Shown: positions 42,460 to 53,721 of the stretch, one piece after another
Numbering within the stretch: the stretch's first letter is position 1
How the letters are laid out: each line of letters opens with the position of its first letter
Assembly: GCF_001039355.2 (NCBI RefSeq)
Contig: NW_019775420.1
Location: 28,090 to 92,089, forward strand
Reading direction: 5' to 3'
Length of the DNA: 64,000 nucleotides
DNA from: Lingula anatina
Taxonomy: Eukaryota > Brachiopoda > Lingulata > Lingulida > Lingulidae
Notes under the pieces: model-generated
The model's database searches: none
The model's input: the letters and a program-made list of their open reading frames with translations, nothing else
Told to the model about the DNA's origin: nothing
Translations under genes and position numbers: made by a program

Positions 42460-45400
42460 TCAGTTCTTTGCTTTTTTCCAAATGGAAGTCATCTCGTAAC
42501 CACCCAAGTCATATGTGATGGCGTCCTTGGCACCTGTCCAATAAAATTCCATAATGTCCTGGTTGGTATCTGGGAAGAAAAGGTCAGTGAAGGTCACAAC
42601 GCCTCCGTTAACGAAAACCTCCACGGAACACCAGTCGAGAAAAATTTGTGCCCACATTCGGCCATCTTGATTCAGCGGAACCTGTGTACAGTTCACCACA
42701 GGAAAATGAGGCGCCATGTCCACGATCCCTGATGCCGTGCGGTTTATGAAAAAAGATTGGTCATCAGATCTCCATCCTATCACAAGTTCCTGGCTAGGAC
42801 CTTTCATGAGCTTTAAACCGAACTCCTTCAGCTCGTCTCTGGAGAGCACCGTCACATTGAGGAAAATTTCAAGAGACCTTACGTGATTTGTGTTGAATTG
42901 CACTGCATAGCCTTCTGCCTGAAAGAAAGGGAAGGAGGACAAAAAACGGTTTAAAAAATGGCTGATAAATAAATTTGTCTAGTAAAATTTGACAAAAATG
43001 ACAAAAACATAAACTAACTTAGATTGTTTTACTGATTACTTTTTAATGGGATTTACCCAATGGCTGTAATGGCAATAATGTTTTTGACACACAGTATTTT
43101 GGTAGCATATATGAGTATCAATCACACCTTTCTGGTAAATCTAGCATGAAGACTGTCATATTAAACTTTCAGCTGTTTATAACAAAGACTGGGCATTATC
43201 CATTGGACTGTTCTTGATTCGAAGGGCATCTATTAAGTAATATTTTAGTGATAATCATAACTTACTTTGGAACAAAATATTTTCAAGGACAACCATGAGT
43301 GAGAATCTTTCACAGGGCATCAACACACAACAACCTGTTGGCATTCAGCTTGATGATGTTGTTGTCACATAAATTTATTAAAAAAATATTTTGTCCCACT
43401 CAGTGGTTCTTATCGCTAAAAACTTAATTAAAGAGACTGAACAGTAGTGAGATTTCTCCCACCTCCACAGTGAAAAAGTAGCACACTATCAAACAGCTTC
43501 AGACACAGCAAACAATTCAAACTACATATCTGTTTTTGTTTGAGATAACATCAGTCTCCCACTTACTGTGACAACTGGGTTAGGAGCAAACGTGATTGGG
43601 TCACCGCGCAGAGATTGCAGCTCCTGTATTGGCTGTTGTGCCAGGCGCAGTCCATCCCCATACGGCAGCAGAGACAAGACCCGCGGAATACTCATCATAC
43701 CTCGGAAAGGAGAGGTGGGGATGTTCTCTGAGTAATACCAATTGCTAGTAGAAAAAATGAAAATAAATTTCAAAATCAAATCATGACGGTTATTCTATTA
43801 CTGCTACACAAAATACGAAAAAAGCAAAAGAAATACCTTATTGCACATGCGTGTTGCACACACACACACACACATATCATGCACACCCAGGATGAGACTG
43901 TGTCTCACTTGTAAACATCTGCAAATGCACACACACAGATATACAAACACTATATATATATATATATATAGCAAACATAATTAAAAACAGATAAACAGAC
44001 ACAAACACAAACACACACACATTCACACTAAAAAAACTACACAGACACAAACACACACAAATATACATATGCACCAAAACAGCCCTACTATAGAAACCAA
44101 CCAATGTATCTTTCATGATGACAAAGCACTTACCAAGCCCAGCCAATTATAATCATCCTTCCATCATGGCTGTACCTATTGTTCCAGGTATTGGAGGCAT
44201 AGAAATCCATCCCAGAGTCCAGCCACTGAGACTTTCCTCCTGCCACAAAGTGGGTACCATTAAATTCCCCTAGGACGAAATATACAGAGCGCATTTCAGA
44301 GCCATTTCCACACTGTGCTCTACAGTTTTCAGTTTCACACCAGCTTGAGAGATTTGAACCTTAATGGTCAGGCTATTATGTAAGAGTGGGTTGCCATCAA
44401 CCTATTGTACTTGTAGGATCGATCTTACTCCAAGGGGGTTCTTGCTAAATTGCATTCAGTTTAAGTGGCTTAAATGTCTGTCACGCCCACTAAAGCTGCT
44501 AGGTGGTAATTAACTTTTGTGCACGCTTAAACTAAATGCAATTTAGCAAGAAACCCCTTTGAAATAGAACAATCCTGCTAGTATGCTATGGGAATGGTCC
44601 CTAAGGGAGTTATCTAAACAGAGACCTCCCCCTTCCCCAGCTATCATAATTATATGTTAATGGTTAGAAACAGAAAAATTAACTTCACAATGTGAAAACA
44701 GTCTATGATACAAAATGTACCATCAACTTTTTGTGTTGACTTATTTATTGCATTTTCAATGTGTTAGTGGGAGTAGAGAGAACTGGTCGCCTAAATTCTC
44801 AAGTGGCATCCCAATGGTCAACCAATCTAAGGGATAGGATAGGATAGGATAGGATAGGATAAGATGGGAAAGGATAGGATAGGATGGGACAGGATAGGAT
44901 AGGATAGAATCGGATAGGATAGGATAGGAAAGGAATGGACAGAAAATTGTCATCTTATGGTACATTAACACTTACCTATGAAGTACTGGGCCCCAGTTCT
45001 GGACATTTCTGTGCGGTTGCCACTGGTGTCCACCTTCAGAATCCACTTTATTTGATTGGCTATCAATACAATACAATACAATACAATACAAAATGTTCCA
45101 GTGAAATTATCTATCCAAAATATTTCATCAAAATTTGTAAAGAACTTTTTGACATACCGTTTCTACTAACAAACAGGCAAAGTAACTCAAGTGATGTAAG
45201 CAGAGATCATACAAAGGCAGATCCTGGATTTTTGTTATTTTAATTTACTAATTTATTTATTTATTTTATTTTTTTAAGGGGGGGTAGAAAGGCAGACAAA
45301 TATTAAAGAGAAGATCATTTTTTATAATAATTTGAAGGACAAGTGTTAGTAAACTTTGCTTGGTTAAGTCTCATTTTGAAAATGCTGTAATATAATATTT

Positions 45401-46856
45401 TTGGCTTGTAATCTATGTGTGATGACAGCAGGGAAATATCTTAATAAATGTATTGTAATGATTTCTTAGCATGTCTGTAAATATTTTCCTTCTGTGGATG
45501 ATATATTCCATTTCTTAGTAGAATGTTCTAAAATTTCAAAACTATGGAAACTGACAAATTGTGATAAACTAAGTAAAGCAGAAAAAACATTAGGAAAAAT
45601 ACATTCAACAAAAAAGTTAACAACAGTATAATAATATGATTGTTTAATAAAATTATACATATTAATATACCTGTATTTATAACAGAAGGAAAAAAATGAA
45701 TCATTTGAGGTATTATTTGATCCAAACCATGCTTTAAAATTATTTCAAATTGCATATACCTAAAATCGGTAAATAGATTTTAATCTAAAAAAGTCTTGTT
45801 TTGCTTCTTATGTTGCTTTTTAGGAGAGAGAAGGGGGAGAGTAGGAGGGGAGATACCTGCAGAACTGAGGGAAGGGCCCACTCCCACTGTGCACACCCCT
45901 CCCCCCCCCAACCTCATCGTAATAACTGTTCTGAACACCACCTCACCTGCCCCTATCACCTTCAGCGGGAACAAATCAGGACACTCCCAGTTTCCCTCAA
46001 TGCTGACGCCAGTGCTGGGAGATGGGATGAACTCTGATGCCAGGGTCCAATCTATCAGGTTTACTGAGGTGTAAAATAGGATGGTGTGTTTCTGGGCCAG
46101 AACAGCTAACATGCACCATGATTTAGTGGGAGGGTGCCAAAACACCTGGTGAAGGAAACAAAAAAGAGGTATTAGTTTTGTTTGATTATTAGCACGTTTA
46201 TACCAGTGCCCTGTTTAACAAAAGTTCTTAAGTCAGTTTTTTAGCTATAATTGTAGTCTAGTAAGAAGTAGTCAACTAAGTTGCACTTTCATAAAGAATC
46301 AAAAAGGCAAATGACCTTTTTCTTTGTTGGTCTCTTAACAAAACCCCTTGAGCAAATTTTAATTGCCTTGACTGAGGTTTTTTGTTTCTTTTATTGTTTT
46401 GTTTTATTGTCAAAGGTGATAACAGTCCCAAGTCTAGGCACTAACTTCGGACAGGTGCTCATAAATTTGACCTGTCCGATTTTCAATCCAACCTGTCCAA
46501 CAGGCGCTAATGTCTATCCCTGCAGTCCATTGATGAATGCCAAATATATATACTGCTGGTCAATCATTTTTGTAAACCTTAAGACCAATACTGCAAAGTT
46601 GATTGTGCATTTGTGGCTATTTGATTTTAGCTATCTAAGCTCAGCACATGAAATTCACATTTTCGTGAGAAAGGCCCTGCATAAAAAGATATCATGTTAA
46701 ACTAATTCCATGTGCATTTTATATATCAAGATATTTGATGAATGGTAATCAATCTTTTGAGATAATGCAAACTAGATAACAACTTTACACACATAAACAC
46801 ACAAATGTATACTTGCACATTTACACACCCATGAATGCATGCAGAAAATGCACATC

Positions 46857-46911
<55 letters not shown>

Positions 46912-47578
46912 TAACTATGTATGTACACATACTTGCCTTTGGATCCCTAAAATTCTCACTGTGGCGGTCTAAAACTGGGTTATTTTCATAGTTAATCCAA
47001 CTCATGCCATTGTCATTGCTGTAAGCTACTCGCTGATCTTGGATTTTATCTGACCTGTGATAATAATCACACTAATTTATGAAGCTTATATTTATGGGCC
47101 GTATACTTACACTGTACAAACATTGCTTGGTAAATGTACCCTAGGTTTAACACATCCAAGAAACTTGGATTTTTACTTAATCTATTTGATGTGAGGTCAC
47201 TGGACAATGTTGTATTTCGATATAATTGATCAAAATGGATTTTCTGTCAGGATTATTACATTTTCCCATTTAAAAAATCAAAGAATTACACCATAAAAAA
47301 TACATCAGAAATTGGTTTCTGTCTGAGCTCTTAAAATTGATACATAAACTATTCAAAGATGAATGTCTGATGTGAAAATAAAATGATCCATTTTAAAATA
47401 ATTATAAAATGACAAATAAAAAATAAGAGTTAAAATGAGAACAAGTGGAAGGGTAAAAGGTACAGGAAATAATAAAGCTTTGTAAGCTAGCAGAGCTTGT
47501 TTCACAATCAAATTTTAGCCTGGAAACTGGTCCAACTTGTACCTGTACCAATCCAGAATACAAATAAAGGGGTGTCTT

Positions 47579-47619
<41 letters not shown>

Positions 47620-50600
47620 GAGGAAAGAAAGAAAAGAAAAAAGGAAAAGAAAAAAACTTACTCTACAAATCCGGTATACAAGGCTACAAGAGGTGGATGT
47701 GTTTTGTTTCCAAACCCAGAAGTATTGTTTGTGTCAACAACGGCGCTGCCAGAAAAGATCATGACTCCGTCTGCCTCCATCAGCGCCACTGGCTGCTGTT
47801 CCCAGTGCACCATGTCTTTACTCTTAGCATGGCCCCAACTCATGTGACCCCAGTGACTACCTAGAATAACAAACCATGTCTTTACTCTTAGCATGACCCC
47901 AACTCATGTGACCCCAGTGACTACCTAGAATAACAAACCATGTCTTTACTCTTAGCATGACNNNNNNNNNNNNNNNNNNNNNNNNNNNNNNNNNNNNNNN
48001 NNNNNNNNNNNNNNNNNNNNNNNNNNNNNNNNNNNNNNNNNNNNNNNNNNNNNNNNNNNNNNNNNNNNNNNNNNNNNNNNNNNNNNNNNNNNNNNNNNNN
48101 NNNNNNNNNNNNNNNNNNNNNNNNNNNNNNNNNNNNNNNNNNNNNNNNNNNNNNNNNNNNNNNNNNNNNNNNNNNNNNNNNNNNNNNNNNNNNNNNNNNN
48201 NNNNNNNNNNNNNNNNNNNNNNNNNNNNNNNNNNNNNNNNNNNNNNNNNNNNNNNNNNNNNNNNNNNNNNNNNNNNNNNNNNNNNNNNNNNNNNNNNNNN
48301 NNNNNNNNNNNNNNNNNNNNNNNNNNNNNNNNNNNNNNNNNNNNNNNNNNNNNNNNNNNNNNNNNNNNNNNNNNNNNNNNNNNNNNNNNNNNNNNNNNNN
48401 NNNNNNNNNNNNNNNNNNNNNNNNNNNNNNNNNNNNNNNNNNNNNNNNNNNNNNNNNNNNNNNNNNNNNNNNNNNNNNNNNNGGGGGGGGGGGGGGTCCA
48501 ATGACTTTTTCCCCTTCCTTTGCTCCACAAATAAATGATAGGCTTCTTTTTGCATTGCACTAAATATGTATTCACAGCATAATGTGTGTGTGTGTGTGTG
48601 AGTGTGTATATAAGTGTTTATAACTGCATGAAATACAATGATCTTTAATCATATGAAAAGTTATTATCTTCAAAAACACGAAATACAATAAAAAATCTTA
48701 AATGAGAAGGATATCAATAATCTTCAATTACCATAAGGATTGTACTGAAAGTACAGCTCATATTCCCCATTGTGATAAATCAGTCCATTTGGGTCATTCA
48801 TCCAGTTTTTCTTTGGGGTGTAGTGATATTGTGGCCGGAACCATGGTGTCTCATCATAGGTAGCACTCTTGGACTTTCCACTGAAGACGATGGCCAAGAC
48901 AAGAGCAACAAGACAGCAACAGCAGAAAGTGACCACACACAGCAATGTCATGAAAGAATTCAGCTTACTCCTTCTGTAATAGCTAAAAAGGAAATAAGAA
49001 AAAAATTATGATTGTATTTTAGTTAATATACCTAAATTTTAATATTCCACCATACCAAAATTTAACATGCAAAATATAAGTATTTTTGTTTGCGCATTTC
49101 CTTACCAGGACCATCCTAGCCTCTTATGGTGAGATCACTCATTAGAGAGATCAGTCTGTACTTAAAAGTCTACTGAGATTTCAGCCTGTGGCCACCAATG
49201 ATAGAAATCAACTAGTCCAAAGCAAATACAAGGCCAGTGGCTGAAAATATTCACAAAATTTGCAAACTGGTCTGGCTTCAGTTTTACTGGCAGTGGGTAT
49301 TGGGTGGGGTGGGGTGGGGGGGAGGGGGCAGTGCTGATGTAACAGTGATTTTAATCTTGACCTAGTCACATCAAATTATGAGTGTATTGGTATTTAGACT
49401 TTAAAGATGCATTCAATTAATTAAATAAAAATATATATACCATATAATAATAATAGAATAAGAAAATCTTTATTTCCCTTAACACCCGTTTTGCCTGAAG
49501 ACACTGATCATGAAATTTGAAACTTTGATTTAAAAAAAAAAATATATATATATATATAATATCGGAGAATAAAGTCAATACACCATGAAAAAGTGCTCCA
49601 CCCCTGGGGGCGGCCCGTGGGGAGCTAGTATATAAAATCAAGGATACGTATAAATTAGACTTATCTCTCCAATTTATTTAAAAAATGCCCTTTGGCCGTT
49701 TCGGCCCTGAGGCCTCGTCAGGGGCGAAAACAAATCAAAATACGAAACGGCCAAAGGGCATTTTTTAAATAAAATGGAGAGATAAGTCTAATTTATTCGT
49801 ACCCTTGATTTTATATAGAGTGCTATATATATATATATATATTTGTGCCCCAGATGAGCCTTTGGGTGAAACAACATCAGGGAGAATAATATGTCCCTGT
49901 ATAAATAATTAATCATTGTTCTCTTTCGTGACTTGGCTCCTCATGTAGAGAATTATCAAAATCGTGAAGTTGACATGACAAAATAATACTACTCATTCTT
50001 TAAAATTCATTTCAATTGCTTTTGTTTGTGATACTAAAACACATGAAGGATACTTATTCTACAACTCAACAAGAATAGAACAGTCACAAGAACTGGGATC
50101 ACAAAATAGCTGTGATAAATTATTTTCAGACGAAACTCTAAAACAAGTTCAAATTTAAATACATAATTAAATAACAAACAAAGAAAGAAAAGAAATACCA
50201 CTGTAACAATACACTCAAATAAACAAAAACAACAAATAAACTACTCTACCAAAACAATGAAAGATACAAGGATAAATTTAAACACATTAGATGAAACCAG
50301 CCCCTTAGCAAAAGCAGCTGTGCAAATTGCAAACTTACACCAGCAGTATTCTCAGAAAACCAAAAAATTTTAACTGGTCACAAAAAAATAAAGGAAGACA
50401 GCTCAAGAGGGGCCTCTGCAGTATCCTGAAGGAAAAAGTTCATTAAATGTGGAGGTCAGCCCTATGTCAATTCTGGGATTCCACAGAATACATAGGTAAC
50501 ACACTCACTGTCAGGTAGTGCAAGATTTGTCATGTGCAGCCAAATCCGTGATCACAGAGAAAAAAAAAACGAAGTCATCAAGCAGAGAAGTGTTGACAAG

Positions 50601-51534
50601 ATTATTTGATGTGAAAACTGAAGATGATAAACAGCAAAGATCAAAGACTTAAATAAATTGTGATCTGATGGACTTGTTAAATATCTACCAATTGGTTAAA
50701 AATGATGGATTAATTAGTGGTGAAATAATGTTAACTTTGCATCATACACTCTTACCTTATTTTTCGAAAGCACTTTTTCCATTTACTTTTTCTGCCAATC
50801 CATGGACTACATAAAGTGCATAATATCATTGCATAATTCTTGTAATTATATTAAATGCAATGTACATGTACATGTATATTATTCATGTTGGGTTATAGTT
50901 ATTTTTAAAATGTACTGGTATTGGAATAAATAACACATTAATTATAAAAAGCCACCTAAAGCTGTTATACATACAGACAGCACTTATCTATGAAAACTAA
51001 AAAAAAATTATAGCAATATGCAAGCTTTAAACCAGTGACAGACTGGACTGAGATATTCACTGGGAAAAAAGAAAGGACAAAACTACCCCCTAGTATAAAA
51101 AAAAACTCTGTCCAGTTTTGAGTTTGACTGTCACATTAGAATAAGGAGTTATCCCACAGTGGTGAGTCTGAAGTAAAACAGCACCATTGCTTCCCTATTA
51201 TTTAGGTAATAAGAAAAGCGCATAGCAAAAGCTCTGGTAAGAAAGACAGACTTAGATTATCACAATGTGTAATTATGCTACTGTGGCTGTAAATTATAAA
51301 AATTATAGTAATCATGATAAATGGTATATATGCAATGCACTAAAAATCAAATAATAATCAACATCAGACATGCAAAAAGGCAGAGTGAACACTCACCAAT
51401 CACCAATTGCATTGTACTCAACACAAAGAAACTTGTATGAAAGTCAAAGGTCAAACCCACCTAATCTTGGTCTCTTTTGGTACAGAACCATCATCCTCAC
51501 TGGCGGCCAAACGATGATACTCGATGTTCTCCAT
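42460..51534 (-). CDS. Membrane-anchored GH32 beta-fructofuranosidase (invertase-like), complete
   Basis: Nine exons, minus strand: 51,461-51,534; 48,732-48,982; 47,662-47,860; 46,937-47,054; 45,947-46,145; 44,976-45,059; 44,134-44,269; 43,567-43,744; 42,460-42,918. All phases close, giving 565 residues. It has an N-terminal cytoplasmic tail, then a Cys-rich hydrophobic segment at about 35-58 preceded by YYRRSK, which predicts a type II signal anchor. The GH32 five-blade propeller follows with its catalytic triad: WMNDPNG (nucleophile D88), FRDPK (D212) and WECPD (acid/base E268). [19 protein letters not shown] and FSGSAVVD also fit the family. The C-terminal beta-sandwich carries SVEVFVNGG. 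The family hydrolyses terminal fructose from sucrose or fructans. The substrate here is not known, and the site is extracellular or luminal. The exon 4 donor is GC. A 521-N gap lies in intron 2. Confidence 0.88.
44385..44605. mobile_element. Palindromic MITE family P, copy 8
   Basis: In GH32 intron 6. Ends are gggttgccatcaacct and ctatgggaatggtccc. It is allelic or paralogous to copy 7, with very few differences. Confidence 0.75.
44831..44935. repeat. (AGGAT)n pentanucleotide satellite in GH32 intron 6
   Basis: About 20 units of aggat with variants. The other copy (39,196-39,262) has a shorter, more degenerate version with gcatagg units. Confidence 0.9.
46861..46908. repeat. (AC)n microsatellite in GH32 intron 4
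   Basis: Pure AC run close to the GC donor of exon 4. The matching tract at 41,153-41,199 carries single-base interruptions. Confidence 0.9.
47811..47961. repeat. 64-bp tandem repeat across the start of GH32 exon 3
   Basis: The block catgtctttactcttagcat...caaac starts at 47,811, 47,875 and 47,939 and runs into the N gap. Each unit holds the intron 2 acceptor and the first 50 bp of exon 3 (minus strand). The copy at 47,811-47,874 is the one continuous with the rest of exon 3. Confidence 0.85.
47962..48482. other. Assembly gap, 521 Ns
   Basis: Lies in GH32 intron 2, next to the 64-bp tandem repeat on one side and a poly-G run on the other. No exon need be missing, because exons 2 and 3 join in phase to give NPYGSHWGH. 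Confidence 0.95.
49629..49817. mobile_element. Inverted-repeat element with hammerhead-like core, possibly Penelope-like
   Basis: Two 75-nt arms (49,629-49,703 and 49,743-49,817) are nearly perfect inverted copies around a 39-nt loop. The loop and left arm on the minus strand contain CTGACGAG-GCC-TCAG-GGC-CGAAAC. Head-to-head partial copies and hammerhead motifs are features of Penelope-like retroelements. No protein of such an element is present, so the assignment is inference. Confidence 0.5.
49698..49724 (-). ncRNA. Hammerhead-ribozyme-like core motif
   Basis: The minus strand reads CTGACGAG, a three-pair stem GCC/GGC with loop TCAG, then CGAAAC. This matches the conserved hammerhead core (CUGANGA, stem II, GAAA). 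The palindrome arms could serve as stem III, giving a GUU-like cleavage triplet. A good stem I is not evident, so activity is doubtful. Confidence 0.3.
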
Positions 51535-52024
51535 TATGTTTGTATGTCACATTGATCCTCTAATAAATGAGCCACACACATATGGTGTATTGCTTCCATG
51601 AACTATATACAATTCTGTATGGTGCAGCTCCCCAAACTGTGTAATCTGCAAAAGCATCAACAGTGAATATCACTTTTTAAAGGCAATTTGCCTGACATCA
51701 TGTGACATTAAAGAGAAGACCAGATGACAAGCTGTGTAGAGATTTATATCTAACTCCATTAAGGAGGTTATGTTTTCATGGTAATAGGTTTGTCTGTCTA
51801 TCAACAACATTGCACAAAATGTTACGAAGTCTTGACCTTTTTTTCTATTCCAGCTATATACATTGTAATTATGTGCTACTGCATGCCATTTGTGTAAAAT
51901 TTGCTTTAAGTTAGGTCAATCACCAGAGATCGCCCTTTGCAAAACAGGTAGTCACTAGTATGTTGAAGTGTCAGGTCAGATATAGAGCAGGATCCCAGAG
52001 GGTTGAGCATGCCCGGAAAGATCA
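51535..52024. other. Upstream region of the GH32 gene
   Basis: The sequence 5' of the GH32 start codon. No clear TATA box or other promoter element was identified. Confidence 0.35.
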
Positions 52025-53079
52025 CCAATTTTCTTGTACCTAGCAATGACCTACATGGTTACCTATATATGAAAATGGCAGTCTGCCGGATTTCCAGTGG
52101 TGGGTGTGGTCAGGGGGGTCCAAAACATAGACCCCTCAAATCCAGCTATCAGGACTTTTTAGGGGAACCCTTAGAAACCTATTGGGGGTCTTTCAGCATG
52201 GTCTCAGGTATATTAAATAGATACTGACAGACAAATTGAGTGGTGGGGTGTGGCCGGCAGACCCTGATTTATAGGGGGTGGAAATCCGGCTAGCAGGACC
52301 TAAAAGTTAACCCTACAAAAACAACTGGAAAATGTTCCTTAGAGTCCTAGGAAAGATGAATGACCATCGACAGACAATTTAAGTGGTGGGTAGTGCCCGG
52401 CAGACACACCCAAAGAGCCACACCCTTAATGTACAGCTAGCATGCCTAATGTACCTCTAGCATTCCCCAAAAGTTAACTCGAAAACAAATAACTGGAAAA
52501 TGTTTCTTAGACCCCATTTCCAGAGATTAGATCGATCTTCTTTAGATCGACCTAACTCCCTGGGGGTTCACGCTAAATAGCTGTCAGCCGGGCGGACATG
52601 AAAGTTAATTACCCCCTTACAGCTTGTAGTAGGCGGGATGGACATTTAAGCCGGATTATCTGACAGTAATCTAGTGAGACTTCCCGCGGGGATAGATCGA
52701 TCTAAAAGCTCTGGGAATACAGCCTTAGAGTTCCAGGATGCTAGAATGACCATTGACAGACAATTTAAGTGGTGGGTACTGCCTGGCAGACACACCCAAA
52801 TGTCACACCCAGGTGATTTGTGTATTAATCAGGGTCTGCCGGCCACATCCCACCATTCAATTTGTCTGTCAACTGGTATCTATAGATTTAATATACCTGA
52901 GACCATGCTGAAAGACCCCCAATAGGTTTCTAAGGGTTCCCCTAAAAAGTCCTGCTAACTGGATTTGAGGGGTCTATGTTTTGGACCCCCCTGACCACAC
53001 CCACCACTGGAAATCCGGCAGACTGCCATTTTCATACATGGGTAACCATGTAGGTCATTGCTAGGTACAAGAAAATTGG
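52025..53079. mobile_element. 1-kb foldback element between the GH32 gene and FIS1
   Basis: The left arm from 52,025 (ccaattttcttgtacctagc) and the right arm ending at 53,079 (gctaggtacaagaaaattgg) are inverted copies of each other over about 250 bp. Between them lie repeats of gacagacaatttaagtggtg (about 52,371 and 52,755) and a nested family P MITE. No coding capacity. Confidence 0.75.
52508..52726. mobile_element. Palindromic MITE family P, copy 9
   Basis: Nested in the spacer of the 1-kb foldback element. Ends are accccatttccagagattag and ctctgggaatacagcc, and ttag lies on both sides. Confidence 0.8.
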
Positions 53080-53721
53080 ACCTTAATATTATTTTTAAAA
53101 AACTTTAAAATTTGAATTACAACATGCGATGGTGGATAGACATTATTATAGGATGTGGGAATTTATAGCAACTACAGTTTGAAACAGCAGCCGTGAGGCC
53201 TTACCTGCGGTAAAGGTACTACCTACACATGCAGCATGTAACTGAAGGCCTAAAACTCAGGCAATACTTTTCCCATTCATAAGCCTGGTGCGTCGAGGCA
53301 CTCAACTCAAGTTTCTCCACTCTATCTTTGGATAAAATAGGAGCAGATCGACGCCGGTATTTATATCTTCGCCTGAAATGCTGCTCTACAAGATGTCTTA
53401 ATTTTCAAAATGATTTGATCTGCCAGCAGGTTTGTCTACTCACGGTCTAGCACACAAACACACAAACATCCTCAGAATTGCGTTCTCTAGTACTTAGAGG
53501 TATATTTATAAACGGGGTACTATAATAAAATGATTTGGGTGTGGAACAAAATATTGATTCTATCAGCAATTATTTAAAAAATACACACCAAATATTTTAA
53601 ACACATCAAAATTTCACTGCATATTAAAACTTATATTTTTTAAGTTCTTTTAGATCCAAAATCCAATTATATTAATTACGACGTAAAGTGTTCATAACCT
53701 TTACAGCCAAGATAAGCCAAA
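53080..53721. other. Upstream region of FIS1
   Basis: AT-rich sequence before the FIS1 start codon. No recognisable core promoter element. FIS1 (+) and the GH32 gene (-) are transcribed away from each other. Confidence 0.35.

Larger units (their letters stand above)
49012..51460 (-). other. GH32 intron 1
   Basis: 2.5 kb, AT-rich. It holds the palindrome at 49,629-49,817 and a (TA)n run at 49,823-49,842. No exon was supported. Confidence 0.55.

Noticed and set aside
47857-48575. Long frames across the 521-N gap.
   Set aside because: They consist of Ns and carry no information.
49680-49760. The palindrome at 49,629-49,817 as a microRNA hairpin.
   Set aside because: The arms are 75 nt with near-perfect pairing and transposon-like ends, which fits a repeat better than a microRNA precursor.
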